Shown here: piece after piece, positions 38,962-50,700 of the stretch
Position numbering within the stretch: position 1 is the first letter of the stretch
How the letters are laid out: each line of letters begins with the position of its first letter
DNA from: Salticus scenicus
Lineage: Eukaryota; Arthropoda; Arachnida; Araneae; Salticidae
Reading direction: 5' to 3'
DNA length: 64,000 nt
NCBI GenBank assembly: GCA_963930645.1
Contig: OZ005651.1
Location: 132,783,475 to 132,847,474 of the forward strand
Program-made: the position numbers and the translations under genes
The notes under the pieces: model-generated
Told to the model about the DNA's origin: nothing
Seen by the model: only the letters and a program-made list of their open reading frames with translations
Database searches by the model: none

Positions 38962-41900
38962 GAGGGGGCAGTGATTTTTTTTTTAGTGGGGGGGCAGTGA
39001 AATTTTTTTTTTTTTTTTTTTTTTTGTGGGGGGGGCAGTGTTTTTTTTGTGGGGGGGGCAGTGTTTTTTTTTGGGGGGGGGGCAGTGTTTTTTTTGGGAG
39101 GGAGCAGTGTTTTTTGGGGGGGGGGCGCAGTGTTTTTTTCGAAGGGGGCAGTGTTTTTTTTTGTGGGGGGGCAGTGCTTTTTTTGGGGGGGAGGGGGTTC
39201 ATGTACGCGGAGCGTACAGACGTGCATATTACTGTTCCCTGCAAAACGAATGCTTCGTTACTCATGTCATAAAGCTTTTTCGCCGGAGGGCCCTCCGCGT
39301 CCTCGGTGCCTCCCGCTTGCAGTGGACGCAGTCCACTGCAAGCGGGAGGCACCGAGGACGCGGAGGGCCCTCCGGCGAAAAAGCTTTATGAAGCAGTAAA
39401 TTTTGTTTTGCAGCAATCAGTAAAATTAAAAAAATCCCTTTATTTTGCTTCGTTACTCATGTCATAAAGCTTTTTCGCCGGAGGGCCCTCCGCGTCCTCG
39501 GTGCCTCCCGCTTGCAGTGGACTCAGTAAATTTTGTTTTGCAGCAATCAGTAAAATTAAAAAAATCCCTTTATTTTGCTTCGTTACTCATGTCATAAAGC
39601 TTTTTCGCCGGAGGGCCCTCCGCGTCCTCGGTGCCTCCCGCTTGTCGTGGACGCTACTCATGTCATAAAGCTTTTTCGCCGGAGGGCCCTCCGCGTCCTC
39701 GGTGCCTCCCGCTTGTCGTGGACGCGTCCACGACAAGCGGGAGGCACCGAGGACGCGGAGGGCCCTCCGGCGAAAAAGCTTTATGACATGAGTAACGAAG
39801 CAAAATAAAGGGATTTTTTTAATTTTACTGATTGCTGCAAAACAAAATTTCGTAGGTTTTATACATTCATGCACAATGCGGGTGTGGTATCCAGTGTTTT
39901 TTTTCTTTTTTGGTTTCATATACGCGGACCGTACAAACGTGCATATTACTCATTCCTGCGAAAAGTCACGGAAGCACAGTGCTAGTGCGAAGTTAAATGC
40001 TACCTTACTGGCGTATCTCAGAGATTGTCGCCGAAGCGCAGTGCTAGTGCGAAGTTAAATGCTACCTTACTGGCATATCTCCGAGATTGTCGCCGAAGCG
40101 CAGTGCAAGTGCGAAGTTAAATGCTACCTTACTGTAAGGTGACCATACGTCCGCGAAATTCGAGGACTGTCCTCGAATTTTGGCCTTTTCTATTTTTTGT
40201 CCCCAAAAATTCTTTGACTACTCGGGGACGCTAAATGTCCCGAAATTTAAATATTTGCGTGTATTTTTTCAAAATCACAGTCCATTCCGTGGAGGATCAA
40301 AATTGTGATGGCATGTCTCCGGACTACCTGTGGGGGTAAGTGCTAGACTGTCGCCAATTGCCCATTGTACAGCACTAATGAGACGTTAAACCCATCTATT
40401 CCAATCCAATCAAAATCACATTCTAATAATTGGATTATCTTGAAAATCAACGGAACTTTGAAATAAAGACCCTCATACTTCATGAGCAGAGAAAGAATCA
40501 TGCACTACTAATCAGTATATAAATTCTATCTTGCCCGATTTATGTTAAGTGAAAAATAAAATTTGCTTAATGAAATTATTTCTTTAGTTATATAATCGGG
40601 AATAACTTCTGCATTTCAGGGAGTGGGGATTCTAAAGATTAAAATGAAATGGTGCTATTTTGTGTTTTCTCCTATCATCATAATCAGGGCCCGACTTAGG
40701 GTACCTGGAGCCCCGGGGCAAGCCTATTCTGGGAGCCCCCCTTGCAGTGGCAAAAGAGCTTTTTAGGTTGCAGAATTTCTGCATACGTCTGTAGGGGGGC
40801 CCCTTCCAGAAGGGGGGCCCAGGCCATTTGCCCCGTATGCCCTGCCGTTAGTCAGGGCCTGATCATAATAAAGTGTAAATGGGTTCTATAGACTTGATTA
40901 TTTTAATAATGCTGGGATAGTTTAATTTGCATAAACTTACCTTAGGCTCAGCAATTTTTCGTAGAAAAAAGTGATTCAAAGCATTTTGTAATGTATAAAT
41001 CAGAGTTCTTTTTATTAATAATGCATATAGATATTGGTCTATCGTGTCCTCGAAAAAGTCCCCAAATACAGTTTTCAAGGTCCTCGACATTTACTTCGAT
41101 TTGGGGACAAACGGTAATTTGTCCTCAAATCAGTGTTTGAAAATATGGTCACCTTACCTTACTGGCGTATCTCCGAGATTGTCGCCGAAGGGTAGTGCTA
41201 GTGCGATGTTAAATGCAACATTACTTGCGAATCTCCGAGATTATCGCCCATAACGCAGTAGTAGTGTGACGTTAAATGCACTGTGCTTATCTGGGTTATA
41301 TTTAAGGTTATTGTTGTATTCTCTGTTTTTTTTTTTTTTGGTCCTTTTAAGACTACTTATACAGTAGTCTTAGGTCCTTTCAGAAAGAGTCTGGTATTTC
41401 GATTTGTTTCTTTTGTTTTTTGAATTTTGGCAACAGTAGGCCGTTTCATTGCATCATATGTGAGGCATGGATGCACACGTTTGTTGATTTTCTTCTGTGA
41501 AATTGCGATTTATTTTAAATTGATTATTTGTGTTGAATATCATAAGAAATACGTTGAGTACGGTTTGCAATTGTGTTGATGTGGTTGGTGTACATGATAA
41601 AATCGAAATCTCCAGAGATTATTTTCTTCGTTTTTCCAAGAGTTTCGTTTTTCAGTGTGCCGCTTTTCTTATTTAGGTAAAATTGTCATTTGTTGGTTTT
41701 GTAAAATTGAATATTTAGATTGAGTATCTTAAAAAAAAAGCTTTTGAGTAGCGTTTATTGGTTTTGTACTATTGAATGTTTATGCTAAAAAAAAGCTTTG
41801 GATTAGTGTTTAAGAGTGATGCTAGAGTGGTTGGTGTACATGGTTATATCGTTATATGCAGAGGGGATATTTCTTTTTTTCAAGGAAAATGCTAGTTTTT

Positions 41901-42956
41901 TCGGAAATTATAAAACGGGTAAGTAAATAAACTTTCTTTTTTATTTAAATGCTTATTTATGTATATTAAGTTACTTGTGCTGTTTTTGTTTTGTAATATT
42001 TCTTAGATTTAATTGATAACAATTGTTAAAAATTTGTATTTTTCTTTACTCAAGTATTTGTAAGATATTTCTGACGCTTTATGTTTACATAATCGCTTTA
42101 AATTGCGTAAATCGGCCTTCTTGGAACGGTTATAAAAACTGGGAAACCGTGCTTCCTGTCCGCCATTTTGGAAAGGACGGGAGAGAAAAAAAACACCGCG
42201 CAGACTCGGCGAGTTCGGAAAAAACTCGCCAAAAAATCGCCAAGAAGGACCGTAAAGCACATTTTTACCGTATAAAATTATGTTTAGTATTTCCTGAGAT
42301 ATAGCCTTCCTTTAAATTGCAGAAATCACAGTACTGCAGTGCCACCTGTTGAGTAATTTGCACCAAATGTTGATAGGCACTGATTTATGTCATGGTGCAA
42401 CTATATATTAAAAAATTATATGTAATTCTATGCAGTTGTTCTGCAGATACAGTTAAACAGAATTTTTGTCACACACATATAGACAGACGTTTTTTTTAAC
42501 CCTTTGTATCCCACTGGGACTTTAAAGTCCCATAAAAAAAATTCCTCAATATAGCCAAAATTTACTACAGAATTTCATTGGGACTATAGTTTAAGCTTTA
42601 GTAGTCCCTATAATTAAGCTATAGTTAAAGCAATAATTCAAAGCAAATTTAATATATTTTTCTTTGTATACTTTTTACTTATTTTGTATTTTTATATTCT
42701 GTACAGATAAGAAAGAAAATTTTAGATGTTTTATTAAAACTAGGGGGCTCTGCCCCCTGCTCGCTCTGCTCACCAACCCCCGAAGGAGGCTTCGCCTCCT
42801 CCCTGACTCACTTTACTTATTAACACATGCAGAACTCTGCCCACCTATTCACTGCTTTCTTTCACTGAAAAGGAAAATTAATAGTGCATATTACAAGACA
42901 AAAGCAGAAAATTATTATGGAAATCGTCATATTCAATGTCAAATTGAAATATATAA

Positions 42957-42992
<36 letters not shown>

Positions 42993-45900
42993 ATAGACAG
43001 AAAATCATAACATCTAGACCATTTTGCATTACAGCTTTAGTATATGACCCTTTTTATTTCTTTTTTACAACCTTAAATTCAGGCCACGGTACCCCAGTCG
43101 GTAGAGCGACGAGCTCGTAATTGGAAGATTGTAGGTTCGGTTCTCGAGCTGACCAAAGACCGTTGTGTACACTAATGGTGGCTGGTGCACATAAAACATG
43201 TCGTGCACACAATATCCTCCGTGTTCCCATGAAAATTATACCTCTGGGGGCCACCAAAGCTGGGGAGCTATCCCCTTCGTGTAGGACCAAAACTGTGGTG
43301 GCATGTCTCCGGAACATCCGTTGGGGTGCGTCCCAGACCGTCGCCAATTATCCATAGTGCAGTAATGGTGTGACGTGAATCACAACCTACCTAACTATCT
43401 ACCTACCTACAACCATGGATCATATTTTAATTTTCCCGTGTAAGTAGATTAGTTTTCTAAAAGTAGATTAAAAAAGTTGATATTTATTTTCTTTGTTTTT
43501 TACATCCATGGTTTCGGGCCGAAGTACACTAGTTGGTAAAGTGCTGAGCACGTAATTGGAAGATTGCCAATTCGATACTTGAGCCGGCCAAAGACCATCG
43601 TGTACACTAATGGTGGTTGGTGGACATAAAATTTGTTGTGGTCGCAAAGTCCTCCATGTTTCCATATACCTCTGGGAATCACCAAAGCAAAGGGGATCCC
43701 TTCCGTGAAGGGAAGGTTCAAAATTATGATGACATGTCTCCGGGACATCTCTAGGGGTGCATCCCAGACCATCGGCAATTACCCATAGCGCAGTATTGGT
43801 GCAACTTTAAATCCAACCAACCTACCTACCTACGTACAACCATGGATCATATTTTAATTTTCTTGTGCAAAATGACTTCATGACAGAAGAACAACGTCAC
43901 TGGGAGAAACTTTTTTCAAAATGGCAAATAGAGTACCTTCATAAACTTGTCGTTTTTAGTTAATAACTTCTTTAATTAAAATGATAAAAATTTCTAAGCG
44001 GCTGAAATGTCTTCCTTGGAGTACTCGGAACACATTGATACCTCTTATGATGCAAAGGACCCTGCCCTCCATTAGAAGATGCTGTCGCAGACAAAAAAAA
44101 ATTGATGCCAGTTACAGTAACTTTTTTTTTAATATATAGAGATTCTCTAATTAAAAGTAAGTTCTCTAACGTGCAAAATCAAAAATTTTAAATAAGTGAA
44201 CTTTTTTTTCTTTTCCTTTAACAATCTGAAAGTGAAAGTACAGAGCTTTCTGAAGATTTAAATATATACTTTTATTTCAAGTAATTTTAATTTTTGGGAA
44301 TATATGCAATGCAATGGAGAATTCTAAATTCAGGTGCTTTAGCAAGATATTCCATTAAAAATGCAAATTTATATAAGCTGGAGTTTTTTTTTTAAATATA
44401 AATCAAATAAGTAGATGGCACAGGCAGTGCCAGAGAGGTCTGCTATTATAAATGTATGGTCATAAAAAAAAACTTTCTTATGTATAGAAAAGTGGATTGT
44501 AAATAAACAGGCAAGTTCTAGTCAATAAATGCACATTATTTGACTCATTTTCAAAACAATCTAGCAACTTTTATTTGTCTAAGACTAACAATATTATTAG
44601 GGAATCTAACAACTTATTTAAACAAAAGTCATGAAAACAGAGTTATATGCACTGCAGAGCATGAATATCATTTGTTCAGGAACAACAATCAACAGATCTT
44701 TTTATTGTTATGGGGAAGATTAGGGAAATGTTCTAGATCGTTCTGGAAAAAACCTAGCTAGCTTTGTACAAAATTAAAATAAGGCTTCTATATTTCTTAA
44801 ACCTGAAGCTACTTTTGGCTAGATTTGCTTGCTAAAGTGGCCAAATTCGACTTTCGCAGAAGGAAACTTTTTTCTTTTTACGTTTACAAGCTACAACTGA
44901 TCTAAAAATAATAAAAAAATTGTCACAAAATTTTCATCTGAGGGGAGTTTAAGCTTGAATTTTCTCCTTCAGATATTTACATCTGGAGTGCTGGTATCCG
45001 ATAACCTATCGTACCTATATTTAAAATTCAGCCAGATACTGGATGGTTACCGAATATCCGTTTCATTCCTAACTTCCACCAATTTAATAAAAAAGAACGT
45101 TTTCACTTAATTATTGGTAGCTGTCACATTATGTACTTAAATATAGTTCTACTATATTAATAACATACAGCACAATCTGAAATGCACTTCCAGAAATTTC
45201 TGTGTGCAAGCCCACTGTATTCTAATTCTTTTAGGTAGCCATGTTATTTCCATATTATATTATACACAAAGCATGCTTTAATGCATGTAAAAAATATATA
45301 TTCATTTCATTTTGTTTAGTGCAGCCTAAAGATGATAAATTGTAGTACTTGCTAAAATTTTTGCCCATAGATGTACATGTACTCTATTTGAATTCTCTTG
45401 GTTGTCTCTGTACATGAACCACTTGATTGATCTCAACAAAACGTTTTGTATAGCATCCCTGTATGATGCAGATTTAGAATACAGAGTTTCAACTTCCTGC
45501 TATTATTTGTACTTGAGATATACTGATAATAGGCATATAATCCAATAGACATATAATAGATAATCTGCACAGACCAACTGCTAAATACCTGTGTTTCAGA
45601 TCTAAACTCAGTTTTGAAAATTTGACCCCAAAGCAATACTTTCTCTACCATAAGAGAAAGTAAAAGATCTCAACAGTTAATCCAATCATTTCACATCTTA
45701 GCTAAAGTTATGCTGTTATTACACACAGCAACTTTTCACACAATTTTAATTTGAGCTGATTTTTGCTCCAATTTCTGAAGACTAAAATCCAAAAGAGGTT
45801 GTAAAGGTTGAGCCATAGATCGTGCATAAAACTGGTTTGCATGGTGTTCAGTATGTGTCAAGAAGCATTTATTTATCACTCTTTTCCAGGGCCCATTCGA

Positions 45901-47692
45901 AGTCTTTGTTGTAGAAGGATGAATGACTTCACACCGGCACCCGTCTGTTCTTGGCGCATATTATGAGCTTTCTTCTCATTGGTTTATCATAGTAGGAGAA
46001 ATTGCTCATACACACAATATTTTATGACTAGCCAGAAAAAATTGTTCGTACTCCCAAATCCTATTACATATGGCATTGAGGTGATTGGCGAACAAAATTG
46101 GCTCAAAAGTTATGTGAAAAGTTGCCATTACAGTTTCCAAATTTTGAGGGCATCACTTTAGTAAAGAGCAAAAGAATTCAGCAGAAATATGATTATCTGT
46201 TCACTATCCTGAATTTTTGACATACATTTTGGTTTTTAAATAAAGGACCCTGACTCTTATCCTGCTTTCATGATGCATAAGAGTGTCATAGATTTTGTTT
46301 TCTTCAAAAATGATGTCAGATTATAGCTAAAAAGTGTAAACATTTTTAAAGTTCTTCCTGGATTTGGACATTTCTTTTTCTGTTTACACTCAGCATCAAT
46401 ATCAATCAAGATATTTCTCTATCTTTGGATTACTTTAGAGCATAATAGGCAATTGTTTTGGAATAGAAAGAGTAAACTAAACTTATGAAAGTGTATTATC
46501 ATTTACGAACAAGATATGTAATTCCTTCAGAAAGAAATGCTGATTGACTAAATTTTTTCGTATTATTATTATTACTTTTTTTTTTATTATTACTATTAGT
46601 GCAGAAGTAAGAATGCCTGTTTTCATTCAATAACTGTAATATTATTATTGCAAATTTTATGCAATAAAATACATGTAATGGTGCTTAACTTTTTTCAAAT
46701 AAGAATGTTGTTTGTATTAATGAATTGTATTTAATGATATAGTTTATGTGACAATACTAAAGATAAAAAGCTATTAAAAATTTAACTTTTAAATATTTAA
46801 CAGCTTTAATTCAACTTATTTCATTTCTTTTTCTTGTACATGTATCTGATGAATTTTGTTTATTTTAAATAGGTACTACTTGGTTGCAAGAAATAGTGTA
46901 TTGTATTATGAATGGAGTAGATAAATCTTCTAAAAGCATTGAAGATCGTTTTCCATATTTAGAGTTTTTATATCCTGGGTTGTCATCCATAGAAAATATG
47001 TCTGGTCAACGTTTTATAAAAACTCACTTACCATATTCTCTCTTACCTCAAGATATTCATGAGAAAAAACCAAAAGTATGTTCTTAATAAAATACGTGTG
47101 TAATGTAATATATATAGCATATAATTATAATAATATATAAATGTATATATATGTATGTATTTGTGAGGAATATTATTTGGAAAGTAAAAAAAAATCTAGA
47201 TTAAATATTAAATGACATTATATTCACATACTAACTTATCACAAAGAAAATGCAGCAAAATAGTAGATATGTAAATAGAATATTAAAATAAAAATTAAAG
47301 GGAATACAGACAAAAAACTTGAAAAATTAAAGCAGGAAAAAAATCATACAGTAAGCTATAATTAACTCAAAAAAAAAAAAAAAAAAAAAAAGAGGCCATC
47401 ATTCAGGTGCTTTGTTAATATGTTTTTATACTTTTGTGAGAAAAAATTAGTTTTGATATAAAATTGTTTACATTTCTAGTATCTTATGGTATTTAATTGT
47501 AGTAATTTTTAGAGGTTTCTAATGATATTTATCCTGAGTATTTAGTACACTACTTAATGAATCTTGGATTGATCTTTGTTTTTATGATAAAAGGTTAGAT
47601 TTTGATTTTTTAGTTATTAGTTTTATAAATTTGTTATTCTATTAGTTATGGGTTAAGTATTAAAATTTTGAAAAATACTGATATTTGTCACT

Positions 47693-47727
<35 letters not shown>

Positions 47728-50700
47728 CCCCTGTCAGATTCATGATGGAAAGACAGCAAATTCTTGAAATTTTGTTGAGATGGCCAGCTTTGAAACTCAC
47801 CGACCTTAGGATTTGACTGGTTTTGAAATACATCATGATTTTCAAACACATATAGTAAAGGGATTTGACCCCCTTGGGCATGGTTTCTTGTTTCGAGAGG
47901 GTAGAAACATTTACTTAAAACTGAAACAACTTAAAAAATGCATGACTTGGCTGGTTTTGCAACTAGACGACACATATATTGCTTTAAAGTTGCTATTTAA
48001 AAACCACAATTATTTTTGCATCAACCTAATATATATAATGTATAACAAAAAAAGTGATGCACCAAGAGGGAGTAATGCAAACTGGACACAAATTGACATA
48101 CATACAGGTTTTGATGGAATCAAGCACCAATTCATCATTATCATTGAGCCTACGTGCAACTGGTACTTCAGTGACTTCAAATACCCTTAATAGGCGGCTC
48201 AGTGAAATAGCGTTGAGCTCAGTCCCCGGATCTCTCTTCCACTGAGGACGTTTGGAGCATCATAAAAAGGGTCCTACAACCAGCTCGGGATTTTACTAAT
48301 CTAACGCAACAATTGGACAGAATTTGGCACGATACTTCACAGGAGCACATCTGCCAACTCCATCAATTAATACCAAGCTGAATAACTGTATACATAAGGG
48401 CCAGAAGTGGACCAACGTGTTATTGACTTGTTTACTTTGTGAGGCCGTTTCTCTTGATTAAATCATTCACATTTTCTGAAACTGTAATCAACTGCTTTTC
48501 TCCACATGTACATCACATCTACCAATTTTTGTCCCATTCGGACCACCCATTCCACCCCATCTACCAGTTTTTGTCCCCACTTCTTCTTGGTGCGTCGTTT
48601 TTTTTGTTATAGAGTGTATATATATATATATATTTTTTTTTGATAATCATAAAATTTAAGTGCAGAATCTGCATTCAAGATAGTTAAAAAAAAAATTCTT
48701 ACTTGCAGTTTTGTTAATTTATTAATAGGGAATTTCATTGTATAATCATTAAATTAATTTATATCTGACAAGCTTGTGTGGATTTCAGATTTCGGCAGAT
48801 TTCTGGCCTATTATATATTTCATATTCATATTATGAATATTTTTCATAAAGATCTCAATAGGGTACATGGATCCTTTTGTTTTATTGTCAATTAGTCTAA
48901 TTACTGGCCTAAAAAAGATAAATCCTATTAACATTACTGAAGTCACAAAATTTAATTTACATAGTTTCACATTTAAAAGAGAAGTCCTAGAAATTTTACA
49001 TTACAACAGAATGGTAAATGACATAAAATATAGCAAAATGTCAACAAAATTGTACCACCTGCTAAAAAAGACAAGTTTAATAAATGTGCTGTTGATAAAG
49101 AAATGAAATTTAATCTCAGTGGTGATCACTGATGACCATTTTGGATGATAAAAAATATTTCATCATCTTTTAAAATGTGTAAGGTATTAATTATAATTCA
49201 AAATTAATAATTAACTAGAAAATTTGCTGGAACTATCTTTAAGAATATTTTGTTTTTATTTTCAGTTTGTAACTTATTTTAGCTTTTTGTACAATTATTA
49301 TTAGTTATGTTTTTAATGTAATATTTTATATAAAATATCATTTCATTACAAATAATACAGTTGTAATTTTATCACCTCACCCACACAACAATAATACACC
49401 TTCTAATTCAGGTAGACTTGGCAAAAGTACTGACTTTCTTTTTAGTAAAAGCTACATTATATATTCAAATACTTTTTAAATTCATTTTCAAATTCTGAAA
49501 CTTTCTATGTTTGTATTTATCTCATACTTTATATTTTTTTCCAAATGCTACTGCGTATATTTCTGTAGTGTTTTTAAGAAATGAATTATATTTACTGGAA
49601 ACATGTAAACTGAATTAAATTGAATAATGTTTATGTCATTTTTGCATATTTAATCTCTTTCCTTAGATTCTTAGCATCATGCGAAATCCTAAAGATGTTC
49701 TTGTTTCATATTATCATTTTGTGCGCATGGCAACTATGTCTGATTACAAGGGAAGCTTCGAAAGCTTCTTCAATGACTTTTTATCTGATACTGGTAAATA
49801 TTTATTAAAAGATCCTTTATCATAAAAGCAAAAGCAATATTTTTGTAGCATGCAGTTTTTTTTCCCCTCTCAATAGCAGTACTTAGCACTGAGCTTTTTG
49901 TCATCACACCACCCTTATCTTTTTTAATGTACTATTGCTATGTCATTATTGCAATCTAGAAGTCATTTGTTCCTTTTTAAAATACTGTCTTGAAGCGATT
50001 GTTTTTTCATTTTCTGTTGTATGAAGTTCTGCTTGGCAATATATCTAATTATTAGCACTAACATGTTTAACTTTTTTATCTTTGTCTTGTTGAGATAAAA
50101 TTTGAGTCTTCTAGTATTTTTGGCAATATTTATTTATTGGTTTTATCAGTGTTACTTTCAGGTATCTCCGCACACCCTCAGAGTGAAAATAGATATGTTC
50201 TTAACATAAATTCTCTTTCACCACCATCTGCATTAGATATGTGAATATCTTTTTATTAATATGCTCTTGAATAAGATTTTTGAGCATATAGAATAAGATT
50301 TTTGGGAATGTATTTTCCAGACTATCATACCCAACAGAACATGTAAATATTTTGAGATTTTTCAAGCGCTGGTGTAAATTGATAGGCAGGTGGTCTCCAT
50401 TTACGAGAATTCTATATCTCAGTTTGTACAGTGTATAGAAGCTCAAAGTTCATATAATAGTTATTTATAAAAAACTGAACTGATTCAATTTGGCTGTATA
50501 TTGACTGACAGATGTAGTATCTGCATTTTTTTTCAGGATACACTTGTTAGCTGTATTGCAGCCTGTGGTGGGTTTAGGCTGTGGGGGGTCCTTGGTGCAG
50601 GCCATGTAGAATTTATTCAAGGGATCAGTGGCGGATCCAGAACTTAACTTTTGGGGGGGGGGGCTAAGACTTTTCAAAATGTTATTCTATACCAATAAAA

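Larger units (their letters stand above)
40135..41156. mobile_element. hAT-like non-autonomous element, copy B (inverted relative to copy A)
   Basis: It has the same TAAGGTGACCATA ends, with 8-bp duplication CCTTACTG at 40127-40134 and 41157-41164. It sits in a tandem-repeat array of intron 1 of the sulfotransferase. It shares the internal SINE fragment with copy A and carries a second, nested hAT MITE (40685-40861). Without that insert it is 837 bp against 909 bp for copy A. Confidence 0.92.
39965..41290 (+). repeat. 62-bp tandem array interrupted by hAT copy B
   Basis: Units read GTTAAATGCTACCTTACTGG, then CGTATCTCCGAGATTGTCGC and CGAAGCGCAGTGCTAGTGCG. About three units precede the hAT copy (to 40134) and two diverged ones follow (41157-41280). 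The unit resembles the SINE tail (GTCGCCAATTGCCCA..GCGCAG..AGTGCAACGTTAAA), so it may derive from one. Confidence 0.85.
37479..42262. repeat. Composite repeat block bounded by a 26-bp inverted repeat
   Basis: The phrase ATGTGCTTTACGGTCCTTCT, continuing to 26 bp, is at 37479-37504 and its exact inverse at 42237-42262. Inside are a satellite (about 37.6-38.0 and 39.2-40.0 kb), the G/T-run minisatellite, the GC palindrome cluster, a 62-bp tandem array and hAT copy B. Outside each end a related 40-bp phrase (GCACCAAATRTTGAWAGGCAC...) occurs in direct orientation at about 37409 and 42357. No transposase or target duplication was recognised. All of it lies in sulfotransferase intron 1. Confidence 0.6.

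Noticed and set aside
38040..39352. Two long minus-strand frames (about 395 codons) rich in Pro and Lys
   Set aside because: They are translations of the G-run/T-run minisatellite in two registers. Frames stay open only because runs of C and A have no stops; there is no start context or domain.
39026..39919. Frames of about 75-120 codons in the GC palindrome region
   Set aside because: The same residues recur because the ~65-bp module is repeated in both orientations; frames on both strands overlap and none has domain content.
42736..42830. GC-rich patch in intron 1 (GGGGGCTCTGCCCCCTGCTC) as a possible exon
   Set aside because: It consists of short self-complementary blocks resembling the ACTAGC..GCTTCGC-type ends at 2640 and 12965, without splice signals or coding pattern.
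47813..48190. 125-codon plus-strand frame as a gene
   Set aside because: Its second half is the Tc1 deletion copy and its first half has no recognisable domain; it lies within sulfotransferase intron 2.
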